A stretch of DNA of 64,000 bases from a virus. The stretch covers positions 1 to 64,000 of the IMG/VR virus record IMGVR_UViG_3300005663_000029. One strand, given 5' to 3'. The notes under the pieces are model-generated. The model made no database searches and had not been told where the DNA came from. It saw only the letters and a program-made list of their open reading frames with translations. Both the position numbers and the translations under genes were made by a program. Positions 40,195-47,694 of this stretch are shown here, in pieces. Position 1 is the first letter of the stretch; each line of letters opens with the position of its first letter.

Positions 40195-40216
40195 TACAAT
40201 TATAAGAGGAGTATAG

Positions 40217-40537
40217 ATGAGCAAAGTATCTGAAGAATTAAAAGGTTTAATACATCAATCACTGAATATTTCTAGAACCCTTTATCCTGAATACGAACTT
40301 GATCTGCGAGATATTCTAAATCGTATATACGACGAAGAAGGGGTAAAAGACCTAGGTAAGGCTATGATCGAAAAGCTTGCCGAGAAACGTGACGAAGGTC
40401 GTGGTGGCTGGTTTATGGAAGACTGTGAAATATCAGACCTAAAAGAGATGTTAGTCAAACATCTAGATAGTGGGGATATGGTAGACGTAGCCAACTTCGT
40501 AATGATGATTTGGAATAAAGAACAAGATAAAACGTAG
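40217..40537 (+). CDS. Helical protein, unknown
   Basis: A 106-aa charged helical product behind AAGAGGAGTATAG. It begins MSKVSEELKGLIHQ; no motif recognised. Confidence 0.6.
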   Translation: MSKVSEELKGLIHQSLNISRTLYPEYELDLRDILNRIYDEEGVKDLGKAMIEKLAEKRDEGRGGWFMEDCEISDLKEMLVKHLDSGDMVDVANFVMMIWNKEQDKT

Positions 40538-40625
40538 CCCGTTTGTAGATACAATTACCCCCTTGTAACTCTAACCAAGAAAGGTTATATTAACGCCATG
40601 ACGTAGATTACTACATCTTCACGCG

Positions 40626-40693
40626 ATCCTCCGTTGGTTATGAACTTAACCAAAAAAAGTTCCAAATTAACAACCACTTAACCAACGGAGGAT
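40626..40693 (+). promoter_or_regulatory. Long hairpin that hides a ribosome binding site
   Basis: ATCCTCCGTTGGTTA (40626-40640) is the exact complement of TAACCAACGGAGGAT (40679-40693). The second arm contains the Shine-Dalgarno GGAGG (40687-40691) of the gene at 40697. A second inner stem GAACTT/AAGTTC lies in the loop. As folded, translation would be off, so this looks like a translational switch or autoregulatory site. Confidence 0.75.
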
Positions 40694-40696
40694 TCT

Positions 40697-41251
40697 ATGA
40701 ATCTTAGCAACCAAGTAAGAAACCTAATCGCTGCTGAATGCGGCGTATCTAAAGCCACCCTCGTAAAATCAATTCGAGAGGTCAAAACCAACTATAAAGA
40801 GTCTCAACGTGCATTTGAGCTTAATACCAAACACTCCAACTGGAGCAGCATGGTAAGCAACTTAAATGACAAAGACAGCCAAAGAGATAGGTTTAGAGCT
40901 ATTCATGTAGTTCAATGCCTCCTACGCGGGCGTGCAATGTCCGAGATAGAGCCTAAGACAGCTATCGACAACAAGATCTCTTCAACAGCTATCAAGAATG
41001 CTCTTAGGGCTGAATCTGCTGATGTAGCTAAGAAACTTAATAAGCCTTGGTTAGCAGACGCAGTGATCTTCAATATCCCTACATCTCCTACACCAAAAGG
41101 TTGGGATACAGACCCCTGTGTCCAATATGATGTAGAAGTCTCTCTCTCAGCAGAAGCTGTTGGAGAAATTTCAGCGGAACAGATAGCTAAAGAGATCAGG
41201 GAGGTTGAGGATGTACGAATTCTCGAAGAGATAGAGACAATGGCTCAGTAG
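40697..41251 (+). CDS. Protein under hairpin translational control
   Basis: A 184-aa product. LIAAECGVSKATLVKSIREV suggests an N-terminal HTH; the middle is helical; the C-terminus is acidic. Its ribosome site is buried in a 15-bp hairpin, so the protein itself may bind the RNA. An IS-like or ribosome-associated role is not supported. The stop TAG is inside the next partial tRNA. Confidence 0.6.
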   Translation: MNLSNQVRNLIAAECGVSKATLVKSIREVKTNYKESQRAFELNTKHSNWSSMVSNLNDKDSQRDRFRAIHVVQCLLRGRAMSEIEPKTAIDNKISSTAIKNALRAESADVAKKLNKPWLADAVIFNIPTSPTPKGWDTDPCVQYDVEVSLSAEAVGEISAEQIAKEIREVEDVRILEEIETMAQ

Positions 41252-41278
41252 CTCAGTTGTATATGGGAGGTGTTTCGC
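41242..41278 (+). pseudogene. tRNA-Glu-like 5' half, ends after anticodon loop
   Basis: GGCTCAG, TAGCTCAGTTG and loop GTTTCGC (anticodon TTC; the intact tRNA-Glu at 31813 has TTTTCGC) are visible. TTGACT begins directly after position 38 and an HNH gene follows. Confidence 0.6.
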
Positions 41279-41314
41279 TTGACTTAACCTGTACAAATGA
41301 GCTACAAGTTAAGG

Positions 41315-41935
41315 ATGCAGAAACACCTCCTTGAAAACCTAATAGACGAGAAATTATCTATAAGACAGATAGCAGCTAAAACAGGAAAAAGCGCTACTTC
41401 CATTCGTTATTGGATGAGAAAATATAGCTTATCCTCTAAATGGTCACAGAGATCTTGGAGTGATAACAAACTTAAAGAGTTAGTTCCTGAAAGTAAATCT
41501 GTGGCTGATGTTTTAAGAGGTTTGGGTCTAGATCCACGGGGAGCTAATTATAAAAGTGTAGGTAGACGTATAAAAGCCTTAGAACTTGACACGTCTCATT
41601 TTAATCCTTTTGGCAAAAACTGTTTTAATGGAAAAGGACGTCCAATCGAGTATTATCTTATTAAAGATGGTCCACCTATTGCTTCTTCTAAATTACGAAA
41701 AAGATTGCTACGCGAAAAGCTAATAGACGAGGAATGTGCTATCTGTAAATTAGGTCCTAAATGGAAAGGCAAACCTCTTACCTTACGTCTTGATCACATT
41801 AATGGAGATAGTGCAGACAACCGGAGGATAAACCTTAGAATAGTGTGCCCTAACTGTGATGCACAACTTCCCACATTTTGTAGAGGCAATAGATGGACCG
41901 TCTTTAATAAAATAAAAATAGACAAGACCCGGTAA
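41315..41935 (+). CDS. HNH endonuclease 4 with N-terminal HTH
   Basis: About 206 aa from ATG 41315, preferred over 41297 because it keeps the TTGAC-to-ATG distance (30 bases) seen for HNH 1 and 2. The N-terminus has LSIRQIAAKTGKSATSIRYW, a DNA-binding HTH; the C-terminus has CAICKLGPKW, LRLDHINGDSADNRRINLR and CPNC, an HNH core. The last codons read into the tRNA that follows. Confidence 0.75.
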   Translation: MQKHLLENLIDEKLSIRQIAAKTGKSATSIRYWMRKYSLSSKWSQRSWSDNKLKELVPESKSVADVLRGLGLDPRGANYKSVGRRIKALELDTSHFNPFGKNCFNGKGRPIEYYLIKDGPPIASSKLRKRLLREKLIDEECAICKLGPKWKGKPLTLRLDHINGDSADNRRINLRIVCPNCDAQLPTFCRGNRWTVFNKIKIDKTR

Positions 41936-42001
41936 CTCAACTGGTAGAGTAGGTCCTTCTAACAGATTTAGTTGTGGGTTCGAATCCCACCTGGGTCACC
42001 A
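41926..42001 (+). tRNA. Suppressor-type tRNA (anticodon CTA, reads UAG)
   Basis: The gene has 76 bases and fits canonical numbering throughout: acceptor GACCCGG/CTGGGTC, T8, D stem ACTC/GAGT, G18 G19, A26, stem GGTCC/AGATT (one mismatch, two G-T), T33, variable TAGTT, T stem GTGGG/CCCAC, loop TTCGAAT, A73 and CCA. Positions 34-36 are then C-T-A. The alternative, Arg with TCT, needs a shifted loop that breaks three of five stem pairs and drops position 26. It would insert an amino acid at UAG; which one cannot be told. Confidence 0.75.
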
Positions 42002-42008
42002 GAACTTT

Positions 42009-42042
42009 AGGGCGGCTTCCTTCGGGAGGTCGCCCTTTCTCT
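42009..42042 (+). terminator. Intrinsic terminator after the tRNA cluster
   Basis: AGGGCG...TTCC-TTCG-GGAG...CGCCCT hairpin followed by TTTCTCT. Confidence 0.85.
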
Positions 42043-42058
42043 ATATTAGGAGCAATAC

Positions 42059-42298
42059 ATGAATATGATAGAAGCTCTACTAGCTATACAAGAAGATTAT
42101 GTAAATTTATGGGCACGTCCTATACGCTGGAAAGGTCATAAACAGGCTGTAGCATATAAACCAGATTCTATACATGATTCAAAGTGTTATAATATAGTAC
42201 CTTCTCCTGGCGGGAGAGCAGTATTTATATTAAGACCTGAAGATCTTACAGAAGCATGGGAAACAGTAAACCCAACCGACGTTAATAACGGAAATTGA
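42059..42298 (+). CDS. Small protein, unknown
   Basis: A 79-aa product (IEALLAIQEDYVNLWARPIRW, then PSPGGRAVFILRPEDLTEAW). This pattern occurs in small phage proteins of unknown role. It overlaps the next gene as TTGA. Confidence 0.6.
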   Translation: MNMIEALLAIQEDYVNLWARPIRWKGHKQAVAYKPDSIHDSKCYNIVPSPGGRAVFILRPEDLTEAWETVNPTDVNNGN

Positions 42299-42579
42299 TT
42301 TGCTTACGCTGCGGCTACTGCTGTATACGTTGTTTTGTAGTTATTGTAAATGACCCAGATAAAGGTATCGTAGAAGGCAATTTAATCGCTCATAAGGGTC
42401 TTGACACAAAATGTAAACATCTCATCGGAGATACTCCAGGGCAGTACTCTTGTGCGATACACGACAAACCCTGGTATGAGGACACTCCTTGTTTCAGTCA
42501 TGGACAGATAGAATCAAGCCCAGACGCCCCTTGTAGAATGGGTGTACACATACTACCAAAAACTAAAGAGGTTACTTAA
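42295..42579 (+). CDS. YkgJ-like Cys-rich protein, TTG start
   Basis: A 94-aa product with CLRCGYCCIRC at its start, then CKHL and CAIH, the Cys pattern of the YkgJ (zinc/iron-chelating) superfamily. Two others occur at 55632 and 62354. Function of the family is not established. Confidence 0.65.
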   Translation: MICLRCGYCCIRCFVVIVNDPDKGIVEGNLIAHKGLDTKCKHLIGDTPGQYSCAIHDKPWYEDTPCFSHGQIESSPDAPCRMGVHILPKTKEVT

Positions 42580-42581
42580 TA

Positions 42582-42887
42582 ATGGACACATTACAAAACA
42601 GATTAAACCAGGAATTAGATAAAATGGGAATGGAGCCTAAAGAGTTTGCTGAACTGGTACACATAGCCCCATCTACTCTCAAAGGATATACATCCGGCCG
42701 GAGACTGCCTTCGGTAGAAATTCTGATACGAATGGCAGAAGTTTTAGGCTGCACTCTAGATTGGTTGGTAGGATATGAACTACGGCCTGAGACAGGTCCC
42801 AACCTAGTAAGCAGGGTAGAACGTATTGAGAACAAACATCTCGCAGGCATCTACCAGCGGTTAACATTCTTGGAGAATAAAAAATGA
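42582..42887 (+). CDS. XRE/Cro-like transcriptional regulator
   Basis: A 101-aa product with a classic HTH_XRE domain in residues about 5-62: MGMEPKEFAELVHIAPSTLK, then GYTSGRRLPSVEILIRMAEV and LDWLVGYE. It probably represses or controls phage genes near it. A short coiled-coil tail may dimerise. ATGA overlap with the next gene. Confidence 0.85.
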   Translation: MDTLQNRLNQELDKMGMEPKEFAELVHIAPSTLKGYTSGRRLPSVEILIRMAEVLGCTLDWLVGYELRPETGPNLVSRVERIENKHLAGIYQRLTFLENKK

Positions 42888-43213
42888 TACCAGGCGGAAA
42901 AGCTGGCGTAAATATATTAGTACGGGAACAGAGTGCTTTATGTAATGTTAGATTACGAGTACGCGGAGATGTAGAAGGTTGGCGTTCTTGGTTCCTTAAA
43001 TCGGTTGCCTGGATATTTAACTGGGCAACCAAGAACTTACTTGAAATAGAAACTACGAACCCAATGAAAACTCAACATTTTTCAGGCACACAAACTGGAC
43101 GCACAAGGTGTGATCGACCGAACATAAGTGATACTCCAAAAAGTAGATTAGAGAGTATGGCAGAGGCGACAAGTTTTGGCAAAGAGACCGACGAAGGCAG
43201 AGAGGATGGTTAA
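42884..43213 (+). CDS. Unknown protein
   Basis: A 109-aa product with an aromatic stretch (GWRSWFLKSVAWIFNWATKN) and a hydrophilic, disordered second half. It overlaps genes on both sides. Confidence 0.45.
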   Translation: MIPGGKAGVNILVREQSALCNVRLRVRGDVEGWRSWFLKSVAWIFNWATKNLLEIETTNPMKTQHFSGTQTGRTRCDRPNISDTPKSRLESMAEATSFGKETDEGREDG

Positions 43214-43505
43214 GTTTGTGATAGACATGTTAATGGCGTGGCATGAAGTAATACATCATCTATGGGTCCAACTGACGACTCTGTTCTTTGCTTTAGTATT
43301 AGGAGGTGTCTTCTATTTCATCTTAGCAAAGACTACAGATGATGTAGGAGCACCTCTAGTAGTCTACTCAATCTACTTTAGTATGGGTACTTATGTAGGC
43401 ATAGGATTAACAAGAATAACATACTGGATAGGAGCAAAACTATGGCCACCGATAATACCAAACAACAGGGGTCGCATACCAGTGGGCCACGGCTGGGACT
43501 TGTAG
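43206..43505 (+). CDS. Two-helix membrane protein
   Basis: A 99-aa product; start 43206 chosen to limit overlap. Two membrane helices: about residues 20-40 (LWVQLTTLFFALVLGGVFYF) and 52-75 (LVVYSIYFSMGTYVGIGLT). It is too long in its tail to be called a holin with confidence. Confidence 0.6.
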   Translation: MVKFVIDMLMAWHEVIHHLWVQLTTLFFALVLGGVFYFILAKTTDDVGAPLVVYSIYFSMGTYVGIGLTRITYWIGAKLWPPIIPNNRGRIPVGHGWDL

Positions 43506-43918
43506 AACGAGCTAAAGAGTTAGCTACAAACGCTCACGAAGGTGCTCTAGACAAAGGGGGTCTTCCTTACATCCTACACCCTCTAACAGTCTCTGAAACC
43601 CTCAAGGACGAGTCTGAAGAGATACAGGCTGCTGGAGCCTTACATGACATTGTAGAGGACACAACTACCACCATCGAAGGTATAGAACGTTGCTTTGGGG
43701 TACGGGTGGCTGAATTAGTAGACCTTGTAAGTCGTAGAGAAGGTGAGACCTATTTTGACTTTGTAAAAAGATCTGCTACAGACTCTGATGCTATTAAGAT
43801 AAAAAAGGCAGACATCAATGATAACATGCGTACAGACCGTGGAAGCTATATCTTACCAGACGGTATGAGAAAACGATACGAGAAAGCGTTAAAGATATTA
43901 GAGGAAGCTAATGAGTGA
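43442..43918 (+). CDS. HD-domain hydrolase, SpoT/RelA-like
   Basis: The 158-aa product matches the HD domain of bifunctional (p)ppGpp synthetase/hydrolases and small MESH-type enzymes: GALDKGGLPYILHPLTV, then GALHDIVEDTTTT with the HD pair and ED, and a later KKADINDNMRTD. It may hydrolyse (p)ppGpp or another nucleotide during infection and so blunt the stringent response. No synthetase domain. It overlaps the gene before it by 64 bases. Confidence 0.85.
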   Translation: MATDNTKQQGSHTSGPRLGLVERAKELATNAHEGALDKGGLPYILHPLTVSETLKDESEEIQAAGALHDIVEDTTTTIEGIERCFGVRVAELVDLVSRREGETYFDFVKRSATDSDAIKIKKADINDNMRTDRGSYILPDGMRKRYEKALKILEEANE

Positions 43919-44090
43919 ATCTATAGAAGCTTTTACAGAAAAGATCAATAAGCTCTACGAGAAATTAGGAGGTCTAAGGAATCAGTACAAAGTTACTGAA
44001 AACAAGATCGAGAAGTTAAGAGCAAAAAAGAGACAACTACAAACCGAAGCAAGTATTAAAAAACTTGAAGGAGAAAGTAAACAAAAATGA
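43911..44090 (+). CDS. 59-aa coiled-coil protein
   Basis: ATG 43911 overlaps the HD-gene stop, and its TGA overlaps the next ATG. The product is one long charged helix (KINKLYEKLGGLRNQYKV). It may dimerise or bridge its neighbours. Confidence 0.55.
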   Translation: MSESIEAFTEKINKLYEKLGGLRNQYKVTENKIEKLRAKKRQLQTEASIKKLEGESKQK

Positions 44091-44365
44091 AGAAACTGTT
44101 AATCCTGATGGCAATACTTCTGGTACCGATAGCTGATACAGAAGGGTACCAGGGCTCTACTGGTGATATGACTCCAGTAGCTTCATATACTACAGAGGAT
44201 GAAGGTGCAGAGGTTAGAGTATTAAACTACTCACACCCAAGAGTATTCTGTATTTACACACTAATAAAAACCAGGACAATCTCATCTAATAAAGAAGGGA
44301 TTACTACCATAGAGACCAATAGGGTAGTCCCCAACTGTTACCAGAACCCGGCGAGTAAATGGTAA
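44087..44365 (+). CDS. Secreted or periplasmic small protein
   Basis: A 92-aa product with a signal peptide (MKKLLILMAILLVPIADTEG) and two Cys (VFCIYT, PNCYQN) that could form a disulfide after export. Coupled by ATGA to the coiled-coil gene. Confidence 0.6.
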   Translation: MKKLLILMAILLVPIADTEGYQGSTGDMTPVASYTTEDEGAEVRVLNYSHPRVFCIYTLIKTRTISSNKEGITTIETNRVVPNCYQNPASKW

Positions 44366-44494
44366 ATGGGTTACACGATTTACGGCATTGTCGACATAGA
44401 TATTGGATGGGAAGACCGCTTCGTTAGCGATACCTTCTACGGCACAGTTGTAGGTAAATTAAACGCAATCGTAATACTTGGTCCCTTACTGTAG
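44366..44494 (+). CDS. 42-aa peptide, unknown
   Basis: ATG directly after the previous stop. The product ends in a hydrophobic stretch (LNAIVILGPLL). No ribosome site of its own is visible, so coupling is likely. Stop TAG. Confidence 0.4.
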   Translation: MGYTIYGIVDIDIGWEDRFVSDTFYGTVVGKLNAIVILGPLL

Positions 44495-44513
44495 GGCAGA
44501 ACGTTAGGTCAAT

Positions 44514-44669
44514 ATGGATATAGAGATTAACTATGTGTCGATAAAAGGAGCAATAGCGGTAGGCGTTATCTGCTTTTTGTTAGGTTGTCTTGCGGGAACA
44601 GTAGTGTACGGACCGCAACTTATGAAATGTGAGACCAAACTTATAATACTCGAAGAAGGGTTAAAATAA
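44514..44669 (+). CDS. 51-aa membrane protein
   Basis: ATG 44514. One membrane helix (AIAVGVICFLLGCLAGTVVY) with a polar C-terminus; a Cys follows (MKCET). The stop overlaps the next start. The end of this gene is repeated in part before 44928. Confidence 0.5.
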   Translation: MDIEINYVSIKGAIAVGVICFLLGCLAGTVVYGPQLMKCETKLIILEEGLK

Positions 44670-44931
44670 TGTCTAAAAATAAAGAATTAATATTAGCTGT
44701 AGAAGAGGCTCGAAAGAGAGTAGATTCAGCAAGGGACGATCTAACTAAAGCTTGGTACGATTGGTCAGTACATTGTTTTGAAGTCCTAGAACCAGACCCT
44801 AAAATGTTAGCGTATGTAAAAGAGGCAGAACAAAAAAGACTTCGACTAAAGAAAGAAAGGGAAAGTGTAATATAATATTTCGAGCAGTGTACAGACCACA
44901 ACTTATGGTATTCGAAGAAGGGTTACGATGA
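44603..44931 (+). repeat. Imperfect duplicated leader
   Basis: GTGTACGGACCGCAACTTATG near 44605 and GTGTACAGACCACAACTTATG near 44888 are near-identical, and each is followed by TCGAAGAAGGGTTA and a start codon. The unit (gene end plus leader) seems to have been duplicated. Confidence 0.55.
44669..44875 (+). CDS. Small coiled-coil protein
   Basis: A 68-aa charged helix (EEARKRVDSARDDLTKAWYD) in a TAATG overlap with the gene before it. Unknown. Confidence 0.55.
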   Translation: MSKNKELILAVEEARKRVDSARDDLTKAWYDWSVHCFEVLEPDPKMLAYVKEAEQKRLRLKKERESVI

Positions 44932-45422
44932 ACAAAAAAACTAAATGTGCGATAGGTAAAAATTGTGTATATGGAGACAGTAGTGGCTTCTGCAACGACC
45001 TTGAAGCAAATTCAGACTACTCCGATGCTGAATGCTTTCCAGATAATTTTGCAAAGCTTTTATCTAATTCGGATGAGGATCTGAACGAGGACAACAAGGT
45101 TCTGAGCGAGGAAGTATTAACAGCATTAGAAAACAGTCGAGTCGAAGACGATGCCGCTGAGGAATGGGCACGTACAGCAGAAATCTTAAGTATGGTGCCA
45201 CTACTTATTGCAGAAATCAGACAACTACGGGAATTGAATAAATCTCAAGGACGAGAATCTACTTTAAGACATTACTTGTTGATGGACTGTCTTAATTGGC
45301 TAGAATTAGACACCGAGACAAACACACGTAAAAAAGTAAAGAAACGTATAGAACAAAGAATGGCCGAAATTGAATACTCTCAAATATCCTCCAAACTTAA
45401 CCGCCTTCATTACAGCTCCTAA
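44928..45422 (+). CDS. Unknown acidic protein
   Basis: A 164-aa product. An N-terminal Cys set (KCAIGKNCVYGDSSGFCND) may bind metal; the rest is acidic and helical with a coiled-coil stretch (LLIAEIRQLRELNKSQGRES). It converges on the helicase gene. Confidence 0.6.
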   Translation: MNKKTKCAIGKNCVYGDSSGFCNDLEANSDYSDAECFPDNFAKLLSNSDEDLNEDNKVLSEEVLTALENSRVEDDAAEEWARTAEILSMVPLLIAEIRQLRELNKSQGRESTLRHYLLMDCLNWLELDTETNTRKKVKKRIEQRMAEIEYSQISSKLNRLHYSS

Positions 45423-45465
45423 ATCTTTAACAGAGATGGCTTCTTTTACAAAGCCTTTTAAGAAA

Positions 45466-46929
45466 TCATTGTTCACTAGTAGAACCTTTTAATAAGTCTA
45501 TGAATTGTATATTTAATAAATCTTTGTTATCGGCCAGCATCTGTAAATATTCATCAGTAGCCCTGTCTTTGTCACTACCTATAAGCTTACCAAAGAAACC
45601 AGGGTCAGGTCTACGAGCAAGGAACTTTTGTATTTGTACCTTACGGTCTTTCTTAGGTAGATGTGCGTGGCTTCCGTATCTGACAGCCCTACCGATAACT
45701 TGGTTAATCGCCTCGTTATTCCAGTGTGGCTCCATTATCTGTACAAGATTTGTGCCAACTAGGTCTAGACCCTCTCCGCCTGCGCGAGACAGTAAGAGAA
45801 CTTTTTTCTTACCAGTATTATAATCCCTGATAAGTTGGTCTCGCTCTTTCTTACGCATCTTACCTGTAAACTCTCCATAAGGTATCTTAGCTTCTTCTAG
45901 TCGACGTTTGTACGGCTCGATACCAGCACTAAGGTATTGACTATAAACAACTGCTTTACCTTTTTTACCCTTCTCTTTCAGAACTTTCTTGAGACGTCTA
46001 AATGCATCTTCTATCTTAGGTTCTTGTGGGACAGCATCTGGCTGGTGAGCCTTGGTAGTATTAGATATCTGTCTAGTACCGGTAAGGAACGAGTTCAGTT
46101 GTTTAGATTCGGACTTGGATGGCGGAAGACCTGCTCTAACCTTCATACGTACCCAAAATGGTGCCTTACCTAAAATAGAATCATGTACTTTAAGTTGCTC
46201 CTCGGTCATAGGAACTTTGATAGTCGTGGTAGTCTTCTCAGGGAATCCCTCTCTAGAATTTTCCTGGTAATCGACCCACTTACGCATAACCTCATTAAGC
46301 TCATCCCTTTTATCTGGATTAAGTTCAGCGAGTTCTCCTGGTTTAATACCTATGAGCGACTTCCAAAATCCTGGAGATATTTTCTTCTTTAGTATGTAGG
46401 CATTCTCGAAGTCCTTCTTATTTAGAGGAAGAACTTTGTTTCCGGCAGCTATATTTACCAAAGGTGCTAAATCACTTGGGTGGTTATATATAGGAGATGC
46501 TGTAAGAAGCATTCTCTTTTTAGCTGGGGATGCGGCAAGGGTACGATACTGAGCTGTATCTGGATTACGTGCGCGGTGAGCTTCGTCTATAATCAAAACA
46601 GGCTTAGAAGGAACCCTGCGCTTACGTGCGATATTTTGAAGAGACTGGATCTCTAGCTTAATGCCGCTAGTATGCTTCCTCTGTTCTTTAGCGTAGTTAT
46701 CCTGCAGTGAGGCAGGGACTACTACATCTGTCGGCTGTTTGAGTGCATCTATTACAGCAAGACTGGTAAGGGTTTTACCGCTACCTAGTCCGTGAGCTAC
46801 TACCAGACCTTCCTGGTCCTCTTCGAGCATCCTCTTAACGACACGTAGTTGGTGCTCTTTAAGGGGGGTTTTTACTTTAGCTATTTTTTCTAGCTCAGAA
46901 GTAAAACCACTATAGAATTGATAGTTCAT
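45466..46929 (-). CDS. SF2 (SNF2-like) DNA helicase/translocase
   Basis: The 487-aa product has helicase motif I AHGLGSGKT (residues about 44-52), motif II LIIDEAHRARN, motif III LLTASP, and a C-terminal lobe with VVYSQYLS, LLLSRAGGEGLDL and the arginine finger motif QVIGRAVRYGSH. These place it among phage SNF2-like ATPases that move along DNA to remodel protein-DNA complexes in replication or recombination. The N-terminus (FYSGFTSELEKIAK) resembles a short motif at the start of other large-phage proteins. It is a lone minus-strand gene. Confidence 0.9.
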   Translation of the reverse strand: MNYQFYSGFTSELEKIAKVKTPLKEHQLRVVKRMLEEDQEGLVVAHGLGSGKTLTSLAVIDALKQPTDVVVPASLQDNYAKEQRKHTSGIKLEIQSLQNIARKRRVPSKPVLIIDEAHRARNPDTAQYRTLAASPAKKRMLLTASPIYNHPSDLAPLVNIAAGNKVLPLNKKDFENAYILKKKISPGFWKSLIGIKPGELAELNPDKRDELNEVMRKWVDYQENSREGFPEKTTTTIKVPMTEEQLKVHDSILGKAPFWVRMKVRAGLPPSKSESKQLNSFLTGTRQISNTTKAHQPDAVPQEPKIEDAFRRLKKVLKEKGKKGKAVVYSQYLSAGIEPYKRRLEEAKIPYGEFTGKMRKKERDQLIRDYNTGKKKVLLLSRAGGEGLDLVGTNLVQIMEPHWNNEAINQVIGRAVRYGSHAHLPKKDRKVQIQKFLARRPDPGFFGKLIGSDKDRATDEYLQMLADNKDLLNIQFIDLLKGSTSEQ

Positions 46930-47000
46930 ACCACAATGAGTGTATACGACCCACCGATCCTATGTAAAGATCAACGGACGCAATTACAATACTAAAACTG

Positions 47001-47006
47001 GTATAA
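47001..47006 (+). promoter_or_regulatory. Candidate -10 box (GTATAAGG)
   Basis: GTATAAGGATTGTGAAGAC lies 14 bases before ATG 47020 in the divergent gap after the helicase gene; a close match to the recurrent motif. Confidence 0.5.
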
Positions 47007-47019
47007 GGATTGTGAAGAC

Positions 47020-47313
47020 ATGGAAATAACAATAGAATATTTAGAACCTTTGATATTGGTATTAGGTTTTTATCATCTGTTTCTGACAACATTGGGTGCA
47101 ATTAAAGCTTTCGTACATCGTAAGACTGTCGGTTTTTGGAAGCTGTACGTTATAGCTTTTGTAGAATTATCTCTGACAGCTTGCCTGTTTGTAATGATCA
47201 GATATATCCCCCTAAAAACTAACGGAGAAGAGATAATTGTGTACTTCTTCTTGATCGGAATCATATTAGCTTTAAAGAAAAACCCAGTCTACGTAGGAGA
47301 AGACGATGATTGA
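47020..47313 (+). CDS. Three-helix membrane protein
   Basis: A 97-aa product with hydrophobic segments at about residues 9-28, 43-60 and 68-86 and an acidic C-terminus (YVGEDDD). The short gap after the promoter leaves little room for a leader. Unknown role; holin-like size. Confidence 0.6.
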   Translation: MEITIEYLEPLILVLGFYHLFLTTLGAIKAFVHRKTVGFWKLYVIAFVELSLTACLFVMIRYIPLKTNGEEIIVYFFLIGIILALKKNPVYVGEDDD

Positions 47314-47665
47314 CACTATAATATGCAAACGTACCGGATATCTCACCCCCACAGCCCTAGAAGTAGAAGAAGATACTTTACACGATATTGAGGAGGAACA
47401 CGAACTAAGTAACAACGGAGAACTTAGTAAAATATTTGATATACTATATACAGACCAAACAGAGAGAAGATTCTTACTGTTTGACCCAGGAACAAACGAG
47501 ATAAATAGGAATGACTTAGAAGGGATGATGGCTGTTCTAGATAACAAAATACATGAAAAATCAGATATTTTTATCCTAGATCACAAAGGAGACGAGTTGC
47601 AATTGTATTTGGACTATGTAAGGCTTTTAACCAGGAAGGCGTTTAACGTCTACTTCGAAGTTTAA
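47306..47665 (+). CDS. Unknown acidic protein
   Basis: A 119-aa acidic alpha/beta product that overlaps the membrane protein gene by eight bases. No motif. Confidence 0.55.
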   Translation: MIDTIICKRTGYLTPTALEVEEDTLHDIEEEHELSNNGELSKIFDILYTDQTERRFLLFDPGTNEINRNDLEGMMAVLDNKIHEKSDIFILDHKGDELQLYLDYVRLLTRKAFNVYFEV

Positions 47666-47694
47666 AGGCCCACAACTAATCTGGAGAATGTATA

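Noticed and set aside
30849-41278. Split tRNAs joined by trans-splicing, as in Nanoarchaeum
   Set aside because: The 5' halves end where archaeal split tRNAs do, but no separate 3' halves with complementary leaders were found in the window.
30849-41935. Group I or II introns inside the interrupted tRNAs
   Set aside because: In the four HNH cases no 3' tRNA half follows at a splice-compatible place and no intron core (P3-P8, domain V) was seen. They read as truncations, not introns.
26741-42001. CRISPR array or integration attachment sites in the tRNA cluster
   Set aside because: No regularly spaced identical repeats were seen, and no integrase gene or duplicated tRNA 3' ends were found.
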